DNA of 64,000 nucleotides from Myoxocephalus aenaeus (taxonomy: Eukaryota; Chordata; Actinopteri; Perciformes; Cottidae): positions 1,145,001-1,209,000 of the forward strand of contig JBAMJR010000050.1 of NCBI GenBank assembly GCA_038501785.1, written 5' to 3'. The notes under the pieces were generated by a model. The model did no database searches and had not been told where the DNA came from. It saw nothing but the letters and a program-made list of their open reading frames with translations. Shown one piece after another: positions 24,335-34,744 of the stretch (within the stretch, counting starts at the first letter, position 1; each line of letters starts with the position of its first letter). Position numbers and translations under genes: made by a program.

Positions 24335-24537
24335 GTTTGTCCTGTGTGTTCCTCGAGTATCCCTGTGTTCCTTTAGATCCAGTGTTTTTTTTTAAACCTT
24401 GTCTTTGCTGCCCGGGCGCTTCACTAGGGGCAGACTACTGAGGGGATTATTCCTATTCCTTGCTTTTTTTGTTAAATAAATTTACTTTAGAACCGTTGCT
24501 TGGCACTTGGGTCCTATTTTGATACCACGACGTAACA
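24335..24537 (+). repeat. left LTR of the cassette (right boundary sharp)
   Basis: Shares GTGTGTTCC, TTTAGATCCAGTG, a T run, and GTTAAATAAATTTACTTTAG with 25217-25322, then GTTGCTTGGCACTTGGGTCC and CCACG-CGTAACA with 31724-31767. It carries an extra segment of about 50 bp around 24408-24462 that the right copy lacks. AATAAA-type sequence at 24476 could be its poly(A) signal. Confidence 0.6.
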
Positions 24538-24554
24538 GAACCAACCAACCAGTC

Positions 24555-25236
24555 ATGGACCCAGCCTGCAACTCTTTTTTTGGATCCCGCCTGGCTTTGG
24601 GTGGTCCCAGTAGCCGCTGGGAGGGACGCTACGACCACTATTTGGACCTTGAACCGGACTCATTTTATGAGCCCTGCCAGGCTTTGGGTGAGCCCCGTAG
24701 CCTCCAGAGGGGACACAACAATCACCGCATGGACCCAGGACTGGAATCATTTTGTGGGACTCTCCACAAGCCTCAGGGGTAGGGTTCCTGTCTTCCCAGT
24801 CCCAGAGTCGGTGGCCGAGAACCTCTGGGCCACGTCAACGTTGGCGTCGGGGTCCCGCTGCCGCCTCTGTGCCGCTGCCAGCCTCAGCTCCCTGTGTCCT
24901 GTCGGCGACTCGGCTGACCCCAACTCCCCGTGTCCTGTCGACGCCCCGGCAGATTCCAGCTCCCCGTGTCCTGTCGGCGTCCCGGCCTACCCCCGCTGCC
25001 GCCTCCGAGCCGCAGCCGCCCCCGGTCCCCGCTGCCGCCTCCGAGCCGCAGCCGCCCCCGGTCCCTGCTGCCGCCTCCAAGCCGCAGCTGCCCCCAGTCC
25101 CCGCTGCCGCCTCCGAGCCGCAGCCGACCGTCCTCTGGCCCGCCCCCCGGAGCTGAGCCGCTCCCCTGGTGGCTGTCCTCCGGCCCGCCCCCGGACTGCT
25201 TCTGCCGGACCCCAGGTCGTCCAGTGTGTTCCTTGA
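24555..25236 (+). CDS. repetitive internal open reading region of LTR cassette
   Basis: Not a recognised gene. The ATG at 24555 (context GTCATGGAC) opens a 75-codon frame made of two full and one partial 29-residue repeat. A frame in another phase (24580-25236, 218 codons) stays open through both repeat blocks because the units, 87 and 36 bp, are multiples of three. A third phase (24752-25156) gives a Pro/Ala-rich 12-residue repeat with the core PAAASEPQPPPV. Which frame, if any, is translated cannot be told from sequence. GC content is far above the surroundings. It could be degenerated gag, a captured low-complexity exon, or non-coding minisatellite. Confidence 0.3.
24557..24779. repeat. 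87-bp tandem repeat, about 2.5 copies
   Basis: Units begin GGACCCAGCC (24557), GGACCTTGAA (24644) and GGACCCAGGA (24731), exactly 87 bp apart, sharing CTGGCTTTGGGT and CCGTAGCC-type words. Confidence 0.8.
24895..25137. repeat. 36-bp tandem repeats of two related types
   Basis: The first block has units beginning TGTCCTGTCG at 24895, 24931 and 24967. The second block has units beginning at 24994, 25030, 25066 and 25102 with the core GCTGCCGCCTCCGAGCCGCAG. Both have a 36-bp period, so every reading frame repeats every 12 residues. Identity in the second block is very high (one to four differences per unit). Confidence 0.9.
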
Positions 25237-25322
25237 GTAAGCCTATCTACCTCTCCGTTTAGATCCAGTGTTTTTTTTAAGCCTTATCTTGCTTTTTTTG
25301 TTAAATAAATTTACTTTAGAAC
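25217..25322 (+). repeat. right LTR of cassette, proximal part
   Basis: Matches the left LTR from GTCC-GTGTGTTCC through TTAAATAAATTTACTTTAGAAC, where the BEL/Pao element is inserted. The remainder of the LTR is at 31719-31767. Confidence 0.6.
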
Positions 25323-25689
25323 TGTTAGTGCCATTTTCCATATTGTAATTGTAAATTAGACTCAGATTTAGATACTATATTATTTAGATTCATATTTAGT
25401 GATTGTTCATTATAGTGGTTGCATAATTGTATGTTATAGTTTGCATTGTTTAGAATAATCAGAGGTGAGTTGTGACGTATTGAGCTCGCGCATTGATGTA
25501 TCAACGGGCGGACTTGTTTCACGGTGGCACCAGAATTCAGTAAAAAATGACGGAGCGAACTCACTGTTTTCTACCGTTGTTGAAATACACTACACGCGTA
25601 GACTCGTTCTTTCCGTCTAAGAGTGGTTAAATTAATGAATATGTTAAGAACTATTTACTGATGACAAGAAGGGAATTTTAATCACTACA
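25323..25689 (+). repeat. 5' LTR of BEL/Pao element
   Basis: 367 bp from TGTTAGTGCC to ATCACTACA. Only its last 170 bp (from CACGGTGGCACCAG at 25520) is represented in the 3' LTR. It is followed by TTAAGTAGAAAACAG, which I could not match confidently to a tRNA primer site. Confidence 0.75.
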
Positions 25690-26098
25690 TTAAGTAGAAA
25701 ACAGTCGCCAAGGGCGAGAGAAGATCATCATGCTGCCGACGAAGGAAGCTAACCAGCTAAAGGATTAGCTAGCGCCGGTGACAAGGCTGTGCAGCAGACC
25801 GGATATGCGGTCGACTTCTACGATGATGGATGAGTACACAAAGAACAAAATTGAATTAACAAATGAGATGTACTACTAGACATTGGCCACACAGGACATT
25901 TGAAAAAAGTACTATTGCTAGCTAGTCATATTTGTCCAGAAGAAGCTTGAGTTTTATTCTGGAAATAAAGACAGCCCTGGAATCTTTTCTGGAAAGCATT
26001 CACATGTTTTGAGGTTAAAGGACTGTCGATCTGGATTTCAGAAGTTTGCAAGAGCTTGCTATAATAAGAGACTTGTCTAACAATAATAGCCAATTAAA

Positions 26099-28310
26099 AT
26101 GTCTGATTCGAATGAAACCAGGATGGAAGGCAATGTCGAGCTAGACATTAAAAGAAAGATCAAGTTGACCACAAAGCCCCTAGAAAAGAAACTTGATGAA
26201 CAGCTGAAGATCAGGAAACGTGTATTAGCACACCTTGTCTCCAAAGCGGAGGAAATAGAAATTCTCATGATAAATGATTCCAATGCACTCCTAGTGGAAA
26301 AGGATCTTCTCAGTGATTACTAAAAATTTCTGAATAGGTTTACTGAAGTGAACAATGCAGTTAGTGAACTGTTATCTGACGATGAAAGGGAAGCTGACCA
26401 GCGGTATTGGAGTGAGCCAAACCTCATAAAGTATGAGAACTTTTTGACCAGGTTGGAGCAGAGGATAATAAAAGCAAGACGGCACTCCGATGCCGATAAC
26501 GAACAGGCTGCTACTGAAAATGTGACCCCAAAGACTGGCGCGACGACACAGCAGGGTTAGTCTGCCGCTGAAGATGTGGATCCAGACGACAGTGCATCTG
26601 CTGTACAAGAAAATCATAGTTCAGTCACCGCACGAAGTGTATGCAGCAGACACTCAGAGTCATCCAAAGCGTCATCTCACGCTTCGTCCCTGCGTAGAAA
26701 CGAGGAAGCTAACCGTGCAGCCCTACTCGCACGCGCAGCCGCACTTAAGAAGAAACAGGCATTGAAGTTGGAAGAGGCTCAAATGGAAGCACAGCTGAAA
26801 GCTAAGCAGATTCAGTTGAAGGCTTAAATGGAGGAGCTAGATGTTGAGACTGCTATCGCAGAGTCCACAGCAAAGCTACAAGTTATGGAAGAGTACGATA
26901 ACATGGACGACGATGGAATGAATTCCTACCTCGTCAAGAACATGCCTACAGCAGCAACCATCGAACATTATGCTCCAGATGTCAGACCAAAATTGACCAG
27001 CAGTCCTTGAGTTAGCCAATACAACAGTGCTTCTCACTGTCCACCTAGACACAAGTCTCATGTGCAAGTAAAGGATGAAAACAACAACACAAGTACAAAT
27101 TCCAATGGAAGGCAGGTTGAACTTAGCGAAATGATATTGAACCAGAAGGATATCACAGATATGTTAGTCACACAACAAAGACTAGCCAATTTACCTCAAC
27201 GAGAAGTCCCTGTATTCAGTGGCGATCCTTTCGAGTTCCTGCCATTCCTGAAGGCTTTTGAGCACATCATCCACAGTCGTACAGACAACGATGAAGACCG
27301 CTTGTACTACTTAGAGCAATTCACCAGCAGTGAACCAAGAGAACTTGTGAGAAGTTGCCAACACATGAGCGCACAACAAGGCTACAATGAAGCAAGAAGG
27401 CTCTTGACCTATCACTATGGCAATGAGTATAAGATAGCTGTAGCCTATGTTGACAAGGCTCTCAAATGGCCTCAAGTCAAAGCAGAAGATGCAAAGTCAC
27501 TTCACAGCTTCTCCATCTTTCTCACCGGATGTAACAATGTCATGAAGTACATGGAATATCTCGAGGAGATGAACAGCCCGAGCAACCTGAGGATCGTCCT
27601 CTCAAAGTTGCCTTTCAGACTTTGTGAAAGATGGAGAGTCATAGCTTTCGACATACAAGAAAGGGAAGGAAGAAGAGCAAAGTTCTCTGATCTCATGACG
27701 TACATCAACAGACAAGCTAGGATAGCTTCAGACCCACTGTTCGGTGATGTCAACGAGTACTCCGAAGCGAAAGAAAAAGGCAGGTCAAGCTTTAAATCTG
27801 TCCAGGGAGGCGGACCTAAAAGAACCACTGGCTGTGCTACGAGTGTTAAGCCAGACGAAAGGGGTGCCTCAGAACCAAGAAAGAACAAGCAGACAATCAA
27901 CGTGTTTCAGGAGCCATGCCTGTACTGCAACAACAGACACACCCTGAGCGCATGTTACAAAATAAGAAGTCTGCCAAACAAAGAGAGAATTGAGTTCATT
28001 AAAGGTAAAGGACTTTGTTTCGGGTGTCTGACCCAAGGGCACATGGCAAAAGACTGTAAAAAGAGAGCCACTTGTGAAATCTGCAGCAAGAAACACCCAA
28101 GCCTGCTTCACAGCAAAAGGGACGAGAACACTGACCAAGAGAACATCAAGCCTGAGAAAGGTCAAAGCTCTACCAGCGGACACTCAGCGCCACAAGAAGA
28201 CGCTTCAGTCAAGAGTGAAGTCACGGCAGTCACCGGGGCCGGAGGAAATGACTGTGTCCTGTCTATCGTGGCCGTGCGCATCAAATCCAAGAGGAGCAAC
28301 ACGACAATAG
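26099..28310 (+). pseudogene. BEL/Pao gag pseudogene
   Basis: One reading phase is retained from the ATG at 26099 to about 28310 but is broken by four in-frame stops: TAA 26321, TAG 26558, TAA 26825 and TGA 27008. The 5' third encodes a charged coiled-coil-like region rich in Lys, Glu and Ala. From 27062, 400 codons remain open. They contain a DUF1759-type capsid region (around VPVFSGDPFEFLPFLKAFE) and zinc knuckles near 27914-28110, including a classic CCHC finger, CFGCLTQGHMAKDC. The protein would bind genomic RNA and build the particle. A frameshift near 28312 separates it from protease. Confidence 0.85.
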
Positions 28311-28311
28311 A

Positions 28312-29417
28312 GACGTATGGACTCAGGAAGTTCCGCTACGTTTTGCCCCGAAAGGCTGATGAGACAGCTCGGCATCCATGGTAAGAAGACTCAAGTGCTA
28401 CTCCGTACTATGGGCCAGGAGAAGCCTGTGTCCTGCTATGTGATCTCAGATCTGGAAGTGTGCGGTCTGACAGAGAACAAGTACATAAGCCTGCCAGACG
28501 TCTACACCCACACAGACATACCTGTAACGAAGGACAATGTTCCTGTTGAGAAGGACTTGGAAAGATGGCCGTATCTGCGTAAAGAAGTACTGTTACCACA
28601 GATCGACACAGATGTTGAGATACTGATTGGAATGAACGCTCACTCTGCGATGGAGCCGTGGAAGATAATCCACAGCCAAGGTGACGGGCCTCACACAGTA
28701 AAGACGACTCTCGGGTGGGTCGTTAATGGCCCTCTCAAGAAACGTGACGGTCACCACAAGTCAAGTCACTGCAGTCAAAGGGCTTCAGTCAACAGAATCT
28801 CAGTCAGTGGCGTGGACAGCATGCTGTTGCAGCAATACAACCACGACTTTCCGGAGCAAGCCTGCGAAGAGAAGTCAGAAATGTCACGAGAAGACGTTCA
28901 GTTCATGAAGTCTGTGACTGAGACAATCAAGAAAGTCAATGGGCACTACAGCATTGGGATGCCTCTCAGAAACAAATATGTGGTGATGCCAAACAACAGA
29001 TGTGTTGACGAGCAACGGGCATCAAACCTGAAAAGGAAACTCGCTAAGAACTCCAGCTTCCACGATGACTACAAGACCTTCATGTCAGACCTGCTGAACA
29101 AAGGCTACGCAGTGGAAGTTCCTGAGGACGAGCGCAATCACAACGACGGCAGAGTATGGTACGTTCCCCATCATAAGACGGACTGCAGAGGATGGAAAAG
29201 GCAGGTCATCCCTGAAGCAGTAACGTCAGTCTTAGAGCACTTCTACGTCGACGACTGCCTGGTCTCGACGTCCAACGAGAAGAAGGCCACTGCCTTGACC
29301 AAGGACCTCATTGCACTGTGTGAGAGTGGAGGAGTCCGTTTGACTAAGTGGTCAAGCAACAGCCGCGAAGTGCTGTCATCACTTCCCGAACAAGAAAGAG
29401 CAAAGGATATCAAATCT
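28312..29417 (+). pseudogene. BEL/Pao protease and truncated reverse transcriptase
   Basis: Begins with the aspartic protease active site MDSGSS (DUF1758 type), followed by a region with IGMNAHSAM and LGWVVNGPL typical of Pao proteases. The N-terminal part of reverse transcriptase follows, up to WYVPHH (about 29158-29174), then joins almost directly to HFYVDDCLVS, the YVDD catalytic box, at about 29239. In related elements well over 100 residues separate these, including the first catalytic Asp, so the fingers and upper palm are deleted in frame. A frameshift near 29417 moves the sequence into another phase. Confidence 0.82.
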
Positions 29418-31552
29418 AGACCTGGACAAGGATGAACTAACCATGGAAAGGGCCCTTGGAGTGGACTGGTGCATATAATCAGATTCCTTCAAGTTCCGGA
29501 TCCATGTGAAGAACATGCCCATCACCAGACAGGGTATTCTCTCGGTCGTAAGCTCAATATACGACCCCCTTGGATTCCTGTCGCTGTTCATTCTTCTTGC
29601 GAAGACCATCGTCCAGAGTCTCTGTCGAATGAAACTTACCTGGGATGAAGAAATTCCAGAAGACATGGCAAACAGATGGTTCGCCTGGCTGTCCGATCCG
29701 AGCCAGTTCACCAGCTTTTCTGTGAGGAGGTGCATCAAGCCAGAGGGATTTGGTCCAGTGATGTCAGCACAGCTGCACCATTTCTCTGATGCTAGCGAGA
29801 CGGGCTACGGCGTCGTCACGTACCTCCGCACCGAGAACAGCCACGGTCGAGTCCACTGTTCATTTCTTTTAGGGAAATCCAGAGTGACGCCGCTTAAACC
29901 TGAAACAATCCCACGCCTCGAGCTCACCGCGGCTACCATTGCGGTGAAAATGGATAAGCTCATGAAGGGAGAGCTTCGGATGGACCTCAAAGAGTCTGTG
30001 CTATGGACAGATAGCACCACCGTCCTCCGGTACATCGACAACGACAACGCTCATTTAAAAACATTCGTAGCAAATAGAGTATCGACAATCAGAGAGAACA
30101 CAAGGCCAGCACAGTGGAAGTATGTCAACACGGCTTCTAACCCAGCTGACTATGCATCAAGAGTAATGAAGGGAGAGCACTTCATGAAGTGTCAGAGCTG
30201 GATTGAAGGTCCTGACTTCCTAGACAAGAGTGAGTCTCACTGGCCTGTCCTATCAGAGTTCTCAAGAGAGATAAGTGAAGAAGACGCTGAAGTGAAGCGT
30301 ATGATCAGCGTGAACATCATCAAGACTGTAGATTCAAGCACAGACCCTCTCTTCAAGCTGATTCATCATTACTCCGACTGGCACAGCCTGAAGAAGGCTG
30401 TCGCCTGGATGTTGAGGCTGAAGGAGCTGCTTCAAAGTCTATGCGAAACAAGGAAGAAGTTTGAGTCTCAAGCCCAGTCTTCAGAAAGTCAAGACGCGAG
30501 AATTAAGACAGTTGAAAACCACATGCAGAAATGGAAATCTACCCTGAAAGGAACCCATTTGACTGTCAAGGACGTCAGAAGATCAGAAACTGCGATCATT
30601 CAGTTCAACCAAAGTCAAACCTTCCATGAGGAGCTTCGCGCTCTGCAGAAAGGTGAAAAGATCAGGAGAAGCAGTTCTATCGTGAAGCTGGATCCCTTCC
30701 TTCAAGATGGGGTTCTCCGGGTTGGTGGAAGATTGCACCAGGCGGCCTTGCCAGAACACACAAAGCATCCAACTATCCTGGCCAAGGATCACCACATCAT
30801 GACCCTGATCATCAGGAACGCTCATAAGGAAATCGGACATGGAGGGAGAAACCATACCCTTGCTCGGCTGAGACAAAGGGTCTGGATATGCAAAGGAAAT
30901 GCAGCGGCGAGAAATGTGCTTTCAAAGTGTGTGAAATGCCGCAAGAGTCAAGCTGCCGTGAGTGAACAGAAGATGGCGAATCTACCACCTGATCGTCTAT
31001 TGCCTGACCGTCACTAACGTCGGTGTGGACTATTTCGGCCCCTTCGAAGCAAAGCGTGGACGCGTGCAAGTGAAACGATATGGAGTCCTGTTTACTTGCC
31101 TTACAGTCAGAGCAGTCCACATAGAAATCGCACACTCTCGACACTGACTCATGCATAAACGCGTTTGAGACGTTTCATAGCCAGAAGAAGTCGAGATTAT
31201 GAGATCTAATAACGGAACGAACCTGGTAGCTACAGAACACGAGATCCGCCGGGCGATGAAAGAATGGAACCATTCCCAGATCTCTGAGGCTCTACTGCAA
31301 AAAGGAGTCACTTGGATCTTCAACCCGCCTGCTGGGTCACACCACGGTGGTGTCTGGGAGCAACAGTCCGGAAGATACTCACCAACCTTCTGAAGCTCCA
31401 GTCACTCTACGACGAATGTCTGCAAACTGTGATGTGTGAAGTTGAAGCAGTGATCAATAGCAGACCCCTAACCAAGTCATCTGATGACGTGGACGACCTT
31501 GAGCCACTAATGCCGAGTCATCTTCTCCTTCTCAAGAGAAAACCAGCACTCC
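29418..31552 (+). pseudogene. BEL/Pao RNase H and integrase pseudogene
   Basis: A stop at 29476 interrupts the A17/RNase H-connecting region. From 29506 a 503-codon frame carries SIYDPLGFLS, the RNase H-like segment HHFSDASETGYG with PRLELTAA and LWTDSTTVLRYI, and an H2C2 integrase zinc finger (HKEIGHGG through CVKC). Frameshifts near 31000 and 31140 split the integrase core, which shows VDYFGPF, RSNNGTN and GGVWEQQ. The second catalytic Asp, normally in S-D-N-G-T, is Asn here (codon 31208-31210). The 3' end is cut by a deletion into the LTR at 31552. Confidence 0.85.
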
Positions 31553-31718
31553 CACGGTGGCACCAGAATTCAGTAAAAAAGGACGGAGCGAACTGTTTTC
31601 TACCGTTGTTGAAATACACTACACGCGTAGACTCGTTCTTTCCATCTAAGAGTGGTTGAATGAATGAATATGTTAAGAAATATTTACTGATGACAAGAAG
31701 GGAATTTTAATCACTACA
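31553..31718 (+). repeat. 3' LTR of BEL/Pao element, 5'-truncated
   Basis: 166 bp matching 25520-25689 and lacking the first 197 bp of the LTR. The junction at CCCACGGTGGCACC joins integrase coding sequence directly to mid-LTR, so one deletion removed the end of pol and the U3-like part. Confidence 0.85.
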
Positions 31719-31767
31719 ATAACCGTTGCTTGGCACTTGGGTCCTAGTTTGATACCACGGCGTAACA
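31719..31767 (+). repeat. distal part of the split cassette LTR
   Basis: AACCGTTGCTTGGCACTTGG and CCACGGCGTAACAG match 24490-24538, continuing the LTR interrupted at 25322. Confidence 0.65.
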
Positions 31768-31768
31768 G

Positions 31769-32108
31769 GAAGTTTCTTTGGATGTTTGTGTCTTTAAATG
31801 ACTGAGTCTGAGGCTACAAATGTTTATAATCCAGAGAGGATGGTTATTGGATGCTCAAAACTATAACAAATTAGTCAATCAATCAATTAGTTTATGAATT
31901 TGTTGATCCACAGAAAATTGGCCAACCAATTTTGAGAATAATATCATAAGTGTCGAGTGTTGTGCTGTAAATTGGGTAAAACATGCAATCACAGGCTCTT
32001 GTAACTTGTTATGGACAATTTATAGTTTAACCAAGAAGAAAAATGTTGGAAACAGCCCTGTTCTTAATGTACATATTGCTGTAACAGCAGGATCTGATAA
32101 GTTGGACC
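31769..32108. other. short spacer, nothing recognised
   Basis: AT-rich unique-looking sequence between the LTR cassette and the next hAT element. No feature seen. Confidence 0.6.
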
Positions 32109-32116
32109 CTATACAC

Positions 32117-33157
32117 CAGGGGTCACCAACCTCTTTGAAGCCGAGAGCTACTTCAAGGGTACAAAATAATACGAAGGGCTACTTGTTTGATACAAACTTC
32201 CTGAACAACAAAGTTGCACAGATCACTATCTATTTAACCCCTATCTAACTATCTAACTCTATCTAACTCTATCTAACTCTATCTAACCCCCTTCAGAAAT
32301 GGTCGGAGTTAGGGCTGGGCGGTATGGCCAAAAATTAATATCACAGTATTTTGTAAGATTCTGGCGTATTTTTTTCTTCAGTAAACGCATTCATTCATTG
32401 ATGCTGAAAAGGACCCAGGCGAACTGAACAGCTGTTTTTACGTTGGTACATAGAGGGTGTTAGGAAGCTAAACCTGGAGGGACTTAGGACCCAGGGGAAT
32501 GTAGGTGAAAACAAACAGAAAGGGTCTGTCTCTTCCTGCGACGGAGTTTCTTCTTGGTGTGATAGTGGGCGAGCTGTACCCAGCATGCTCGGTGGTGTAA
32601 TTTTATAAATGTACAATTATTAGTGTTACAAATTGTTAATAAGTCACAAACTGTTGTGTCTTGGTGTTTTACCCTGTTAAAATGTGTTAGTTGTGGGTTA
32701 TTAATTGTTGTTATAAAGTTTTAACCGCGACTAAAGTTAGAACCATGATACAAGTTAGAACCATGACACGTAAGTAGCTCCGACCGCTGCGCGCACGCCA
32801 GTGAATTATTATTTTTTTTAATTCTTTTTCTTGTGAAAGCTCATAAGCGTGTTCTATTTTTAGAACATGCTTCGCGGGCGACTAGCGTGGTCTCTGCGGG
32901 CGACCAGGAAAATAGTTATTACCCCCTTACAAGTTTTGGAAATGGTATCTCCCTCACGTTCCACGTTCTTGCGCAAGCTCTGACCGTAGAGAGAACTGTC
33001 ATTGGTCGACCGATCTCAACGTAAATGTAAGTTCACGGCATGCTACACACTACTGCTACCCCCCCCCCCCCCCCCCCCCCGCGGCGAAGTGTCCTCCTCC
33101 TCCTCTCTCTCTCTCTCTCCTCCACCCCCCCCCCCCCCCCCCCCACCCTAACCCCTG
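32117..33157 (+). mobile_element. hAT-type transposon, second family, copy 1
   Basis: Starts CAGGGGTCACCAAC and ends AACCCCTG. It is flanked by exact 8-bp duplications CTATACAC at 32109-32116 and 33158-33165. Most of it (32117 to about 32910) is matched by copy 2 at 37496-38969 in reverse complement. From 32911 to the right end it has a different interior, including two poly-C tracts. CAGGGGT-type ends with an 8-bp TSD are typical of hAT (Charlie-like) non-autonomous elements in vertebrates. No transposase frame. Confidence 0.82.
33059..33151. repeat. poly-C / CT polypyrimidine tract
   Basis: Two C runs of 20 or more bases flank a TCC and TC repeat, with GCGGCGAAGTG the only substantial purine interruption. 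Assembly of such runs is error-prone, so lengths are uncertain. Confidence 0.9.
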
Positions 33158-33694
33158 CTATACACCATCTTGTCGAACATCATGGCCACACCTACATTTT
33201 CCTATACAGCATGTCAGCCCTTCCACATGGATGCCGTGGAAGCCATCCATTAGGCCACGGCTAGGTACTGCCCCGTGCAGCTGTTAGCCGCCTGAGTGCA
33301 GCAGCGAAGACGCGATGTGGTTGAAGGGCTCCATATTGTGCCCTAATCAGTCACCCGCAATCCAAACAGCACGTCAGGCGCGCAGGTTTAGCAGGCGGCA
33401 GGGTTCAGCCAGAGCCACTCTGCAGCTGGTGTGCAGGACATGCTGCCTTTTAGCCCATTCTGGCACACACCTGCTCAATGTCAGGTCAAGCTCCAACATG
33501 TGTCAAAATATACAGGGGTTACATTCATACATAATGGGCTGTACTCTGGCCTTTTTGGCACAACTCTCTGCAGCGCCAACACCTGTCCTTTTATCAGGGA
33601 GAAAGAAAGTACTTTTTTAGCTTTCATCTTCTCAAATATATAAGCTCCCTTTGCTTTCCATCATCTCTCTTGTAATATAATTAATTTATATTCA

Positions 33695-33970
33695 TTGAAT
33701 GTGCTGTAACTCTGTTACGTTATTCATTCTGGTCACATGACATCTATTGCTTCTGTCAATCTGGGGAGAGGGATTCTCCTCTGTTGCTCTACCTCAGGTT
33801 TCTTCCCTTTTTTCCCTATGAAAGGGTTTTTACTATCTTTATTTGGGGGAGTTTTTCCTGATCTAATGTGAGGTCCCGTGACAGGGATGTTATGTGTACA
33901 GAGTGTAAAACCCTCCGAGGCAAATTTCTATTTGTGATTTTGGGCTATACAAAATAAACTGAATTGAATG
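33695..33970 (+). mobile_element. LINE-like 3' end, common fish repeat
   Basis: Runs through GGGTTTTTACTATCTTTATT, GTGATTTTGGGCTATACAAA and AATAAACTGAATTGAATG. This ending, with a GAATT-type tail, is one I recognise from many teleost genomes as the 3' part of 5'-truncated non-LTR retrotransposons. The family name is not assigned. Confidence 0.6.
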
Positions 33971-34118
33971 TTAACCAAAGTGACTTTCAAATAAGTGCAT
34001 TAAACTATGTGGATACATCCCAAAAGTAGGCCTTTTGGGGGTGAGTCAATGTCGTGTCACAAGATGAAGTCTCAAGTCACCAGTAAATGTCTTTTAGGTC
34101 TTTGACTATTGACCATTA

Positions 34119-34121
<3 letters not shown>

Positions 34122-34150
<29 letters not shown>
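34122..34150. repeat. (TG)n microsatellite
   Basis: Short TG run. Confidence 0.95.
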
Positions 34151-34154
<4 letters not shown>

Positions 34155-34744
34155 AGTGCTTGTGTTTTGTTTTTAGCCCATTTACAAATGACCTTCCAAA
34201 ATTGTTATGGTGAGTGTGTGGGCAAACTATTCGCTGTGTACACATCCAGCAGACATGGAGTAACATTAGCCTTCATTTGAAGTCATGTTACAGCTGCTGA
34301 TAATGAGTCGTCACGGAAGCGTAGCACCCACCCTCCAGCTCCCCCTCAGGTAACCACTGTTAGCCCTGTCGGCACTTTTGAAGCTGTTTGAACCACCGGC
34401 TTGCTGTCGCCATGTTGAGAGCCGTTGAGAGGCAACGGTATGCTCCCATTATAGTATATTGCACCTTTAACTTTGCGTGTTTGCCATTTGTTGCGTTAAA
34501 AGGTAGCTATAAATCTGACTCTTCATAATGAGTATGTGAGATGTATGCCACTACCCCAATACGGGATCTATTGAGACATGAAGAACATGAGCAGCTCTCC
34601 GGATGTCACCTCACACGTTACAATGCTCGGTGTCATGCTTTTCTTCTGTCTGCCCTTCTTCCTTCAGTCTGTTTTTAATCTCAATCCCAATGCAGTCCCT
34701 TGAAAAGCATGTCTATACAACTCTATTCTTGTGTATTCTAGTCC

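Larger units (their letters stand above)
25323..31718 (+). mobile_element. decayed BEL/Pao LTR retrotransposon
   Basis: Full structure is 5' LTR (25323-25689), gag region, protease, remnant reverse transcriptase, RNase H, integrase, and a 5'-truncated 3' LTR (31553-31718). The LTR begins TG and ends CA. Target duplications are AGAAC (25318-25322) and ATAAC (31719-31723), a 5-bp length typical of BEL/Pao, with one mismatch. Domain order and DUF1759-, DUF1758- and A17-type sequences assign it to Pao-like BEL. The two LTRs differ at about five substitutions and one 4-bp gap over the shared 166 bp (counted by eye). In-frame stops, frameshifts and two deletions make it immobile. It splits the LTR of an older element. 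Confidence 0.88.
24311..31767 (+). mobile_element. non-autonomous LTR cassette, split by BEL/Pao insertion
   Basis: Two direct repeats of LTR type bracket about 680 bp of tandem-repeat coding-like sequence. The left repeat ends ACGACGTAACAG (24538). The right repeat is at 25217-25322 and resumes after the BEL/Pao insertion at 31719, ending GGCGTAACAG (31768). The left LTR is followed by GAACCAACCAACC and an ATG-GAC-CCA start, an arrangement I recognise from fish Ty3/Gypsy elements (inference). No gag nucleocapsid, protease, reverse transcriptase or integrase is encoded in the cassette itself, so it would need a helper. The outer left boundary is uncertain and no TSD was found. Confidence 0.5.
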
